Source: a virus
Strand: one strand, 5' to 3'
IMG/VR virus record: IMGVR_UViG_3300008266_001625
Span: 1-21,222 of that record
Length of the DNA: 21,222 nucleotides
In this document: in pieces, positions 13,232-20,001 of the stretch
How the letters are laid out: each line of letters begins with the position of its first letter
How positions within the stretch are numbered: the stretch's first letter is position 1
Program-made: the position numbers and the translations under genes
Notes under the pieces: generated by a model
What the model was told of the DNA's origin: nothing
The model's database searches: none
The model's input: only the letters and a program-made list of their open reading frames with translations

Positions 13232-13686
13232 CTATCCCCTGCGTTGCGCTCTCCTGATGCCTTCGTTGCGCTGCTTCAAATAGGCGAGCATCACCTGAAT
13301 CATCGCATCGCTCTCTTCGTAGAGAGACGAAGGTGGGATATGGAACTCATGCGCAAGATGCGCAATCAGCCAATGGGTGGAGTCTGCTCCGAGTTTGGGG
13401 TATCACGCCCCATCAACTGCTCAACCGTTTTCTCCTGAGGTTCTTCCTCACGGATCTCAACCGTCTCCACCGTGTTAATCCAGTCTGGATCGAACTTCAA
13501 AGCAGTCTTACGGGTGCGAGTAAGCGAATGCCAGCACAGCCAAGCCAGATCAGTGATCCTCAAGTCCTGCTCGAGTTTCGCAACGCTACGAGTCCATGTG
13601 CGCTCAAAAGCCACAAAGTCAGCGAACACAGCATCACAAGCCTGTGTAGTTCCGTCATTGAACACAACCTTCAACGCAATCTTCAT
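13232..13686 (-). CDS. Tail assembly chaperone, frameshifted long form (GT-like), 151 aa
   Basis: Translation follows the short chaperone to N98 (AAC at 13393), slips -1 at CCCAAAC and continues for 53 codons to TAG at 13232. The extension reads LGADSTHWLIAHLAHEF then HIPPSSLYEESDAMIQVMLAYLKQRNE, which has the W/H/P and MLAYL features of the second tail-chaperone domain (T). There is no start codon or SD for a separate T gene, and the extension ends 13 nt before the next ATG. The G/GT pair coats the tape measure during tail assembly in long-tailed phages. Confidence 0.85.
13366..13686 (-). CDS. Tail assembly chaperone, short form (G-like), 106 aa
   Basis: ATG at 13686 follows AAGGAGAAGCG. 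The protein begins MKIALKVVFNDGTTQ, with VAFERTWTRSVAKLEQDLRITDLAWLCWHSLTR, a pattern typical of actinophage tail assembly chaperones, and ends at TGA 13366. It lies between the tail tube and the gp10-like and tape measure genes, the expected chaperone position. The shift site near its 3' end also yields the 151-aa form. It is expected not to remain in the virion. Confidence 0.85.
   Translation of the reverse strand: MKIALKVVFNDGTTQACDAVFADFVAFERTWTRSVAKLEQDLRITDLAWLCWHSLTRTRKTALKFDPDWINTVETVEIREEEPQEKTVEQLMGRDTPNSEQTPPIG
13393..13399 (-). promoter_or_regulatory. Programmed -1 frameshift slippery heptamer CCCAAAC
   Basis: The site reads C-CCA-AAC in the chaperone frame, a canonical X-XXY-YYZ heptamer, 27 nt before the zero-frame TGA. 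The -1 frame is open for 53 further codons with chaperone-like content. The location matches conserved frameshifting in tail-chaperone genes of long-tailed phages. Confidence 0.85.
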
Positions 13687-13721
13687 GCGCTTCTCCTTCT
13701 AGTTGTTACTGAATGAAATTA

Positions 13722-14129
13722 TCAGGTGGTTGCCTTAGCGAGCGTTCCACCAGTGAACGACAGCGAGGTCATCGCCATCTCACCAACGGCTGCTGCCACA
13801 GGTGTGTGCGAGGCCAAGAATGCCCCAGTGATCGTGTAGGACGGATTCGTTGCCGAGACCGCACCAGAGTCAGCCTTGATGATAACGGTCGTGGTCGTGC
13901 CGACCAGAGGATAGATCGTTGCCTCGACCTTTGTGGCTGCGAAATCCTGCATCAGATCGATGTTGCAGGAGACATTCTGCAATCCACCAACGAAGGTGTG
14001 TCCGCCAGAACCGAACGCCGTTGACTCGACAGAATCGACTTCGTAGACCAACTCAACATTGTTGGCGTAGGTGCTGAGATCAACAGAGTTGATCGTGATG
14101 CTTGCGTTAGTGAGTACGACCTTTGCCAT
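13722..14129 (-). CDS. Major tail (tube) protein, 135 aa
   Basis: The protein is beta-rich, Ala/Thr/Val-heavy and lacks charged clusters. It starts MAKVVLTNASITINSVDLSTYANNVELVYEVDSVESTAFG and includes SCNIDLMQDF and SLSFTGGTLA at the end, as in small tail tube proteins of actinophages. The ATG comes 2 nt after the stop of the 56-aa gene, and the chaperone gene follows, which is the standard order tube, chaperones, tape measure. It would polymerise around the tape measure to make the tail tube. Confidence 0.85.
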   Translation of the reverse strand: MAKVVLTNASITINSVDLSTYANNVELVYEVDSVESTAFGSGGHTFVGGLQNVSCNIDLMQDFAATKVEATIYPLVGTTTTVIIKADSGAVSATNPSYTITGAFLASHTPVAAAVGEMAMTSLSFTGGTLAKATT

Positions 14130-14131
14130 GA

Positions 14132-14302
14132 TTACTTGTCCTGTTCGCTCGATGCTTGCTTAGAAACTTTACTTGCGACTTCAGCAAGATGACCTGCCTC
14201 AATCAACGCCTCAACATTACACCCGTCCAGCACCTTGCTGTCCACAGTTTCACCCTCTTTACCGAGAGAGAAGTTGTCACTCAGAACTTTGTAAGTTGCC
14301 AT
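14132..14302 (-). CDS. Small conserved-type protein before the tail tube, 56 aa
   Basis: Translation from ATG 14302 gives MATYKVLSDNFSLGKEG, then NVEALIEAGHLAEVASKVSK, ending at TAA 14132. AAGGA lies 6 nt upstream of the ATG, and the gene fills the space between two well-supported genes with no room to spare. The VLSDNFSLGKEGETV..NVEALIEAGHL pattern resembles short proteins encoded in head-tail regions of many actinophages. Function unknown; a connector or assembly role is suggested only by position. Confidence 0.75.
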   Translation of the reverse strand: MATYKVLSDNFSLGKEGETVDSKVLDGCNVEALIEAGHLAEVASKVSKQASSEQDK

Positions 14303-14311
14303 GTTGCTTCC

Positions 14312-14719
14312 TTATGCGTGAACGATGACCGAGAACTGGATCTGCAGGAACTCTGCCTCTCCAGCACTAAGGCTTGTTATGTCTGCACCAGATGGTACTA
14401 CCAAAGTCTGTGCCACGCCACCTAGCGTCAGGTCACCTTCCAATGCTGCACGAATACTAGTTGCACCACTGTAAGACAAATACCCATCCAACGCTGCGTG
14501 TGCCGTTCGATCCAGATAGCGACCGACAACCACATTCACAGTCCAGTCCATGACCACATCGCCACCCTGATACGCAGCGTGATAACGGACTCCGTTAAGC
14601 ACAGGGAAAGCGAAAGGTGGGTTGAGTTGCTCTGGCTGATAGGTAAAGGTGCGCAAGCCTGAGATCGTGCCAAGCCTCGCTGCCAGCCCTGTGGCGACCT
14701 GAGAGACGGTTGCTGCCAT
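14312..14719 (-). CDS. Tail terminator-like / head-tail joining protein, 135 aa
   Basis: The protein has an N-terminal helix (SQVATGLAARLGTISGLRTF), a PPFAFPVLNGVRYHAAYQGG loop, a strand DWTVNVVVG, and a C-terminal EAEFLQIQFSVIVHA strand. This fits actinophage tail-terminator or joining proteins. The ATG overlaps the gp6-like stop (TGATG). Order and length support a role closing the head-proximal end of the tail. Confident as a head-tail protein, less so for the exact ring. Confidence 0.75.
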   Translation of the reverse strand: MAATVSQVATGLAARLGTISGLRTFTYQPEQLNPPFAFPVLNGVRYHAAYQGGDVVMDWTVNVVVGRYLDRTAHAALDGYLSYSGATSIRAALEGDLTLGGVAQTLVVPSGADITSLSAGEAEFLQIQFSVIVHA

Positions 14720-15321
14720 CAGATCACACCGAACTTCACATACTGGTTGAGCAGGTCTCGCACATCGGGATCGACCGCACGAACGGTGATAGCCATGTCT
14801 GCGAAACCGACCACGCCGAGCGCAGCGTTGAGGCGAGCGAACTGTCGCATAGCGAGAAGGACGCAGGCCTGATTTACATCAGATGGCACAGCATTCCAAC
14901 CCCACTGCGCTGTGACCTGAACCGTTGGGAAAGACGGAGTTACTTCCAGAGGGAAGGTCTGACCGCCAACCATGCGAGCGTGAGTGTATGGGTAGCCTCG
15001 CAGCGCAGCATCAGTTGGTTCAAGAATGTAATCAACACCCTGCGTCAGAGTCGTGGCATAAGTGCCATCAGCGTTCGTATCAATCTTGATCGTGATGCTT
15101 GTGTTGGAAACATCGTCAGGAAACGCAACGAGATACTCGTTGATTGGGTAGATGTTCACTGCTGTGGCAGAGGTCTTGTAGAACCAGCGACCACAGTATC
15201 CATCAATTCGGCGTGAAGCAGATTCAATGGCTCGTTCCAGAAGCGAGTCATCCACGCTGTCAGTGAGGCGCAGAGCAGCCTTCACCTCAGCAAGAGTCGC
15301 ATACCCATTTGTAATCGCCAT
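14719..15321 (-). CDS. Head-tail connector / adaptor, HK97 gp6-like, 200 aa
   Basis: The first 50 residues (YATLAEVKAALRLTDSVDDSLLERAIESASRRIDGYCGRWF, here as one known helical block) match the gp6-like DNA-packaging/connector fold: two helices followed by CGRWFY. The middle is beta-rich, and the C-terminal VNQACVLLAMRQFARLN helix is typical of the longer actinophage versions. It should form a ring below the portal. It starts 1 nt after the stop of the 68-aa gene. Confidence 0.85.
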   Translation of the reverse strand: MAITNGYATLAEVKAALRLTDSVDDSLLERAIESASRRIDGYCGRWFYKTSATAVNIYPINEYLVAFPDDVSNTSITIKIDTNADGTYATTLTQGVDYILEPTDAALRGYPYTHARMVGGQTFPLEVTPSFPTVQVTAQWGWNAVPSDVNQACVLLAMRQFARLNAALGVVGFADMAITVRAVDPDVRDLLNQYVKFGVI

Positions 15322-15322
15322 C

Positions 15323-15529
15323 TCACACCTTGCGCTTTCTCACAGCCTTCTTCACAACAGCCCTCTCCTCAGGCTCAACAGCAGCAACCTCAACAGGCTC
15401 AGACTCACGCACAGCAGAGCCATACCCCAACTGGCGCAACGCCTCATCCACAGACTTCACCCGATCCTGTCTGCCTCTGCGCACATAGCCTTCACGCTCA
15501 ATCAGTAACGCTTCAATCTGCTTGTTCAT
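15323..15529 (-). CDS. Small basic protein after the capsid gene, 68 aa
   Basis: An N-terminal helix (MNKQIEALLIEREGYVRRGRQDRVKSVDEALRQLG) is followed by an acidic/Val stretch and a very basic tail (KKAVRKRKV). Short proteins of this form are often found between capsid and connector genes of actinophages. AGGAG lies 8 nt before the ATG. The gene sits just beyond the terminator behind the capsid gene. Function unknown. Confidence 0.75.
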   Translation of the reverse strand: MNKQIEALLIEREGYVRRGRQDRVKSVDEALRQLGYGSAVRESEPVEVAAVEPEERAVVKKAVRKRKV

Positions 15530-15543
15530 CTAAACATCTCCTG

Positions 15544-15584
15544 AAATGCAAATGGTGCTGGCAGTCCAGAGACTACCAGCACCA
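15544..15584 (-). terminator. Intrinsic terminator (or attenuator) behind the major capsid gene
   Basis: The stem TGGTGCTGG/CCAGCACCA (9 bp) continues after one mismatch into AGTC/GACT, closing a 4-nt loop (15553-15584). On the minus strand it is followed by TTTGCATTT. It lies 24 bp after the capsid stop. This would end or attenuate transcripts so that the capsid mRNA is more abundant than the downstream tail genes. Confidence 0.75.
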
Positions 15585-15608
15585 CTGCAATTGTTTTCTG
15601 AATCAGAT

Positions 15609-16913
15609 TCAGAAGGTCGGGGTGACGAGTCCAGTTCCACCGATCAATGCGAAGGCATTGGGGTAGCGGTTCGCAGTGAAGGCTGCGTAACCATAGACAA
15701 TCATCTGAACATCAAGTTCAGCACCCTTTGGCTGCTCAAAGCGCAGCATCATTGGCTCGCCAGAACCCTGCTCCCAGAGGTGCAGTTCCTGCGTGTTACC
15801 GATGATGATGACATCCTCGTTGCTGCCTGCACCGTTGGTCGTGGTGACATTGGCATCGGTGACGACAGGCAGACCTGCGATCGTGTAACCGCTGTTGCCA
15901 TAGACAACCGAACCCTGACCCACTGCAACAGCATTGAAAGCACCGTTGCCAACTGGGAGAGCCAGTGGGCGGTTCGTGCTATCAACCGCTGCAAGGATGA
16001 ACGCCAGACGGCGTGGGTGCATGATGATGAAGTTCGGACCTCCGAAGAAGTTGGTCTGAATGCGCTGAACGCCATCCAACAACTTGGGGTACAACTCAGC
16101 AACCGATGGCGAGGCATCGGTGTAGGTGATGACCTGCGTGATCGTGTTGGTCGTTGCCGTGACGAGTGCAGCATCAAGTGCAGTGTGGTAAGCCGACACG
16201 AGGTCTGCCATCACAAGTGCATCCACACCCGTGCCACGCTCCAGAGCCTGACGGCTCACATTCTGCTGACCAGCGTAGGTGTTCACCGAAATGTCCAACT
16301 TGGTGTCATCCATGTTGGTTTCGGAAACGGCTGCGCCTTCCGTCTGGGCTGCGACTGACGAACCAGTCGTGACCTTGCTGATGCTCAGCGTCAAGCCAGA
16401 GGCAGGAAGTTGGTGCTTACGAGCAACATCTGCAACTGGGCGACCTGCACGAGCGAACGGTGCAGCGAGATCGGTGAGGAACTGCGGAACGATCAAACCA
16501 GCAAAGTTTGCGCTGGTCACATCACGGCGCTCCACACGCTCTTCATTCATGTGACGGGCGATGCGCTCACGAGCGGAGAAGTCTCCGTTGATCTGCGCAG
16601 CGTATGCGTCAGCGATGAACGAGTGATCGCTGTTCGGGGAGTAGGTGCGAGCCTCAGACTTTACGACTGCTGGCGAAGCAACCTGCTCAAACTTCTTCTC
16701 CTTGCGGAGTTCTGCAGCCTCAGCCGAACGCTTTTCAAGTTCGGTGTGGGTTGCGATCTGCTCGTCAAGCGAACGAACCTCGTCAAGCGATGCAGCGATT
16801 GCAGCATCCTCTTCTTTGGTGAGTTCACGAGCCTCAGCCTGCGCAGCCTCAACAATGGCTTCCGCCGATGCGAGAGCAGCGTCACGCTTTTCAATGAGTG
16901 ACTTACTGAACAT
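15609..16913 (-). CDS. Major capsid protein, HK97 fold, 434 aa
   Basis: The ATG at 16913 (MFSKSLIEKR) is used because GGAGG lies 5 nt upstream; a TTG 4 codons earlier is open but would include the SD. Residues 1 to about 95 form an Ala/Glu-rich coiled coil (delta/scaffold domain) likely removed by the prohead protease. The shell domain follows, with ANFAGLIVPQFLTDL, the E-loop/P-domain region QNVSRQALERG, NFIIMHPRRLAFI, and near the end PKGAELDVQMIVYGYAAFTANRYPNAFALIGG, as in actinophage HK97-type capsids. The upstream protease and downstream connectors agree. Confidence 0.92.
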   Translation of the reverse strand: MFSKSLIEKRDAALASAEAIVEAAQAEARELTKEEDAAIAASLDEVRSLDEQIATHTELEKRSAEAAELRKEKKFEQVASPAVVKSEARTYSPNSDHSFIADAYAAQINGDFSARERIARHMNEERVERRDVTSANFAGLIVPQFLTDLAAPFARAGRPVADVARKHQLPASGLTLSISKVTTGSSVAAQTEGAAVSETNMDDTKLDISVNTYAGQQNVSRQALERGTGVDALVMADLVSAYHTALDAALVTATTNTITQVITYTDASPSVAELYPKLLDGVQRIQTNFFGGPNFIIMHPRRLAFILAAVDSTNRPLALPVGNGAFNAVAVGQGSVVYGNSGYTIAGLPVVTDANVTTTNGAGSNEDVIIIGNTQELHLWEQGSGEPMMLRFEQPKGAELDVQMIVYGYAAFTANRYPNAFALIGGTGLVTPTF

Positions 16914-16915
16914 GA

Positions 16916-16972
16916 TGACCTCCAATGGTCGTCAATAGATGATTGTTGTTGTCCTTCAGTGTTAGGAGGTCA
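16916..16972 (-). promoter_or_regulatory. Inverted repeat that can sequester the capsid ribosome site
   Basis: The capsid SD region GGAGGTCA (16923-16916) has a perfect 8-nt complement TGACCTCC (16972-16965) 41 nt upstream on the same strand. Pairing would hide the SD. A short GATCC/GGATC hairpin (16975-16989) lies just before it. The pairing is exact; regulation is inferred. Confidence 0.4.
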
Positions 16973-16995
16973 GTGATCCTGCAGGGATCGGCTGT

Positions 16996-17592
16996 CTAAC
17001 GGCTGCGAAGTTTCTGCACAGCGATCTGCGACTTGCGCAGAGCGAGCGTAGAAACCGTCTCTACCGTAACAGTGTCTTGACGCTTGCGCAACTCTGCCAC
17101 CGTCTGCTCATACGCAGGGAAGGTCACAACGCTCACATCGTAGAGTTGCACCTCTCGAAGTTCACGCACAGTGCGATCGTTGTTCCACGAGTCCTTGACG
17201 GTACGGAATGCGAAAGACATCTGTGAGAGATCGCCACGCTTCATAGCGGAGATGATGCGAGCAGCGTCAGGGTTGGCTGGATCAAGTTCAGCCTCAACAC
17301 GCAGGCCACGCTCATCTTCCTCAAGGGCAAGAGTGCCACTCTTCGAACGGGCAAGCGGAACACCCTCATGGTCGATCAGAAGGCGCACATCAGCACCGTC
17401 ATTGAGCGTCTTAGAGAAAGCACCACGCTTCACATATTCGGTGAAGCCCATGAACTCTGATGGAGAGTCCCACACTGCTGCGTAACCGACAATGGTGCGA
17501 CCTTCGTTCTCTGCACGAACCTCAAGGTTGGAGTAAGCGATAGTGCGCTTCTCGTCAACTGGTGCGGAAATCCACTGAATCACATCGGTCAT
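16996..17592 (-). CDS. Prohead protease, HK97 type (peptidase S78/U35), 198 aa
   Basis: The protein has the order of the family: IVGYAAVWDSPSEF, FTEYVKRGAFSKTL, LLIDHEG with catalytic H75, DLSQMSFAF with catalytic S126, and YDVSVVTFPAYEQT. The length of about 200 aa is normal. It cleaves the capsid delta domain during prohead maturation. It lies directly before the capsid gene and after the Cys-motif head protein. The C-terminal tail (after about 170) is helical and basic and probably removed by self-cleavage. Confidence 0.92.
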   Translation of the reverse strand: MTDVIQWISAPVDEKRTIAYSNLEVRAENEGRTIVGYAAVWDSPSEFMGFTEYVKRGAFSKTLNDGADVRLLIDHEGVPLARSKSGTLALEEDERGLRVEAELDPANPDAARIISAMKRGDLSQMSFAFRTVKDSWNNDRTVRELREVQLYDVSVVTFPAYEQTVAELRKRQDTVTVETVSTLALRKSQIAVQKLRSR

Positions 17593-17604
17593 AATCGCCT
17601 CACA

Positions 17605-18507
17605 CTACTCGCCAGAATCTAATCTTTCCACAACTCTCTCAGCATACGCTTGCGCTCGTCTTGCTGATTCTTTAGTGCTGCCACCACCCCACAGAAGCAT
17701 TGCCACTAAACCAGCAGTGATTTCATCACCCTGCACAGCGTCAAGGTCATCAATATGGCGAGCGATCCACGGAGCGATCTTCCTCCACTTGCCTTCCGAT
17801 ATCTGTCCTGCAGCCATCTTGCGAGCATCCTCAACGGTCTGTGGCATAAGGCCGTCACCCGACTCGCCTTGCTCATGCAGCGCAACGCCACGCTTTGCTG
17901 AGGCTCGCATGAACGCTGGTGCAGATAGATCAACCTTTCGAACCTCAACACGCTGCCCAACCTCGACAGGTTCGGTTTGGATCAGGCTTTCTCGAATAAC
18001 CCAAAGTTTACAGATAGCAGTCGGAGCAATATCCCCTTCAACGATCTCACACTTGCGACCACCCTCATAGAACACACAGTTGGCGCAGTTCATGCCCTCG
18101 CTGGCAAATGGGTTCTCTGCCATGTAGTGCGCACCATCTGCACCTGCACCCTGATTCCACATACCAAACTCTTCAGCGATCTGCTCAAGCGTCTCGTACA
18201 TAACGAATTGCCGAGGGTTCAGTCCCATCTCTTGCATCTCTGCCAAGCCCTCGATCATCTCTTGTGTCTCGTCAGACTCTTCTTCTTCCTCTTCTTCTGG
18301 CATCTCAGGCATCTCATGCATCTGACGAGCAGTACCAACCTCGCCCAATGGATCAAGTTCCTCCGCCAAAGACTGCGCAATCATTCGGTCGATCGCTTCC
18401 TGCTTGGTGATGTAGCAGGCAAGCGTGGTGTACGAGCCGTCAGACTCTTGTTTGACCGCAGCCCAGTTCGGGCAGTCGTTCTGGTTCTCTGAGATTCCGT
18501 AAGGCAT
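17605..18507 (-). CDS. Head-associated protein with four-Cys (HiPIP-like) motif and acidic tract, 300 aa
   Basis: Three parts are visible. Residues 1-50 (CPNWAAVKQ...LACYITKQEAIDRMI) resemble a short N-terminal domain found in actinophage head proteins. Residues 60-95 are very acidic (EEEEEEE at 71-77). Residues 138-172 contain C141-x2-C144-x8-C153-x12-C166-x2-W169, with EIVEGDIAPTAICKLW, close to the spacing of short high-potential iron-sulfur proteins. Residues about 198-297 form a helical domain (RGVALHEQGESGDGL...KIAPWIARHIDDLDAV...LLWGGG) seen beside or fused to phage proteases. It lies 12 nt before the protease start. It may bind Fe-S or Zn and may take part in head assembly. Confidence 0.75.
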   Translation of the reverse strand: MPYGISENQNDCPNWAAVKQESDGSYTTLACYITKQEAIDRMIAQSLAEELDPLGEVGTARQMHEMPEMPEEEEEEESDETQEMIEGLAEMQEMGLNPRQFVMYETLEQIAEEFGMWNQGAGADGAHYMAENPFASEGMNCANCVFYEGGRKCEIVEGDIAPTAICKLWVIRESLIQTEPVEVGQRVEVRKVDLSAPAFMRASAKRGVALHEQGESGDGLMPQTVEDARKMAAGQISEGKWRKIAPWIARHIDDLDAVQGDEITAGLVAMLLWGGGSTKESARRAQAYAERVVERLDSGE

Positions 18508-18509
18508 CG

Positions 18510-18776
18510 TTAGTCCACATCTGGTGTCATGACTCGAAGATCGGCAGTGCCAACCTGCGAAGTAACTACCGCATACATCGTCTGCTTAAGGGGAAGAAAG
18601 AACTCATGTGGAGAAGTGTGCTTCTCTAATGGCAGACCATTAGAAGTTGTCACTGTGCTGTCACCGATGTAGATAGTTGCGCTGGTAACGATCTGCACAT
18701 AGATGTAGCGGTTCTGGTCATCTGGATTCACCACAATTGTTGGAGTTGTTCCGACTGTTACAACGGTTGATTTCAT
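18510..18776 (-). CDS. Small beta-rich structural protein, 88 aa
   Basis: The start at 18776 (MKSTVVTVGTTPT) was chosen because its ATG overlaps the TGA of the repeat protein (ATGA); a 14-codon upstream extension would overlap that gene further. Strand-rich sequence with IYVQIVTSATIYIGDSTVTTSNGLPL and MYAVVTSQVGTADLRVM, a pattern typical of small phage decoration or tail-associated beta sandwiches. Probably a virion protein. Confidence 0.75.
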   Translation of the reverse strand: MKSTVVTVGTTPTIVVNPDDQNRYIYVQIVTSATIYIGDSTVTTSNGLPLEKHTSPHEFFLPLKQTMYAVVTSQVGTADLRVMTPDVD

Positions 18777-19609
18777 ATCAGTTCCAACACTTCCAGATCG
18801 TCTAGTTCGGCAACCCACGAGATGTTAGCGAACGCACCAGAAGTGAGCGCACCAAACTCCGCAGAGGCTGCACTAGAGACTACACGCACAGGGCTGGGTT
18901 TCGGTTTGAGAACTGGTTTCGGTTCTTCAACCTTGACTGGTTCAGGTTGAACAATCGGTTCTGGTTTGGGTTGTGGTCGTTGCTGAACATCAACCCATCT
19001 GATTCCTCCGCCACCTCCAGCAGGCTTGACGACTGGTGTGACGATCGCTGTGGCGGTTGCAGTTATTTCACCTAGCGGAGCGAAGCCTGCATTGACCGAT
19101 CCAACGATTGCGCTGGCTGTAGAAGTGAGATCGGCTGATGTGATAGCAGTAGCGGTATGGATGACTGTGGCTGTTGCGTCTGCACTAATGACGCCAAGAC
19201 TGCTGGCTGCACTAGCAGTGACTGTTACTGCTGCTGTGCTGGTTGCGGAGAGCGATCCAAGCGGAGCGTCCCCTACTGCAAAGTTTGTGATTGCGGTTGT
19301 TGCTGTAGCGGTTGCGCTTGCGGTGGCTGTGGCTGTGACGGTGTGTGCGACCGTTGCGCTTCCAGTGGCTGTCGCTGCTCCTAGTTCTGCGACACCGATT
19401 GATTGGATAACAACAGTTACATCTGCTTCTGCTGTAGCAGTAAGCGAAGCCGAGGCCGTTGCGACACCGATGGTTGTGAAGTCTGTGCCGTCTAGAACAC
19501 CCTGATCCAGCGAATTTGTATCAAGCGTGAACGCTGGCGATGCGCCATCCAGCCCATAGGCTTCGTCATCTAACGGTGACTGGTCAAGCGTGAAGCGTTG
19601 AACGCTCAT
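18773..19609 (-). CDS. Ala/Thr repeat protein with FTLD motifs and Pro/Lys linker, 278 aa
   Basis: The N-terminus carries two FTLD...LDG motifs (from residues 6 and 27). Residues 46-195 consist of imperfect repeats of the type LGxxxATATAxVT, high in Ala, Thr, Val and Ser. Then come a Gly run (198-202), a Pro/Lys/Glu linker (211-240, PKPEP and KPKP units), and a C-terminal partial repeat SAASAEFGALTSGAFANISW. No signal peptide or enzyme motif. The composition suggests a fibrous beta virion protein, possibly a head or collar fibre, given its place next to the Gp80-like gene and the portal. Function unknown. Confidence 0.72.
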   Translation of the reverse strand: MSVQRFTLDQSPLDDEAYGLDGASPAFTLDTNSLDQGVLDGTDFTTIGVATASASLTATAEADVTVVIQSIGVAELGAATATGSATVAHTVTATATASATATATTAITNFAVGDAPLGSLSATSTAAVTVTASAASSLGVISADATATVIHTATAITSADLTSTASAIVGSVNAGFAPLGEITATATAIVTPVVKPAGGGGGIRWVDVQQRPQPKPEPIVQPEPVKVEEPKPVLKPKPSPVRVVSSAASAEFGALTSGAFANISWVAELDDLEVLELI

Positions 19610-19617
19610 CGCTTATC

Positions 19618-20001
19618 TCAACTTGCGAGCGTCAGTGAAACAGACAGAGAGCCTGAAGGGATCGTGTAGGTATCGCCTGCCGTGTACGGGTTACCTGAGA
19701 TCGTTCCCGAGAACAGGAAGTTGCCCGAGGTGCTGTTATCCCAAGCGGAGAAGAAGGTGGCGTCTTGCGATCCAGCGATGTTCGTCCAAGTCACATCCGC
19801 ATCTGATGCGAGCGCACCAGACGAGGCTGCGGAGAATGATGCGCTCTTGCGAGTCGTCTCAGTAGCAGTATTTGCTGTGCCAGTAGATGACGGGTCACCA
19901 ACATGAAGTTGCACATAGACCGTTGTTACAGCGAACGAAGTGTTGTTGCCAAGCGCATCAAGCCAAGCGTTAGCAAGATAGGAACTCAAACCAGCAGCCA
20001 T
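19618..20001 (-). CDS. Gp80-like phage tail fibre protein, 127 aa
   Basis: It begins MAAGLSSYLANAWLDALGNNTSF and continues VYVQLHVGDPSSTGTANTATETTRKSASF (one known block), then WTNIAGSQDATFFSAWDNSTSGNFLFSGTI. The LHVGDPG/ST-A-N-A...R and FSAWDNSTSGNFLF blocks are characteristic of the Gp80-like family of actinophages. The ATG overlaps the portal stop (TAATG). Its place between portal and protease, far from the tail genes, is unusual. Confidence 0.8.
   Translation of the reverse strand: MAAGLSSYLANAWLDALGNNTSFAVTTVYVQLHVGDPSSTGTANTATETTRKSASFSAASSGALASDADVTWTNIAGSQDATFFSAWDNSTSGNFLFSGTISGNPYTAGDTYTIPSGSLSVSLTLAS

Noticed and set aside
16975-16989. GATCC/GGATC hairpin as a terminator between protease and capsid genes
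   Set aside because: The stem is only 5 bp and no T-tract follows on the minus strand.
18777-18818. 14-codon upstream extension of the 88-aa protein
   Set aside because: It lies fully inside the preceding gene; the ATGA junction at 18773-18776 gives a more natural start.
19026-19505. Plus-strand Ala/Val-rich frame of 159 codons
   Set aside because: It is the mirror of the Ala/Thr repeat region of the 278-aa gene; GCN/ACN repeats leave the opposite strand open. No ribosome site was seen.
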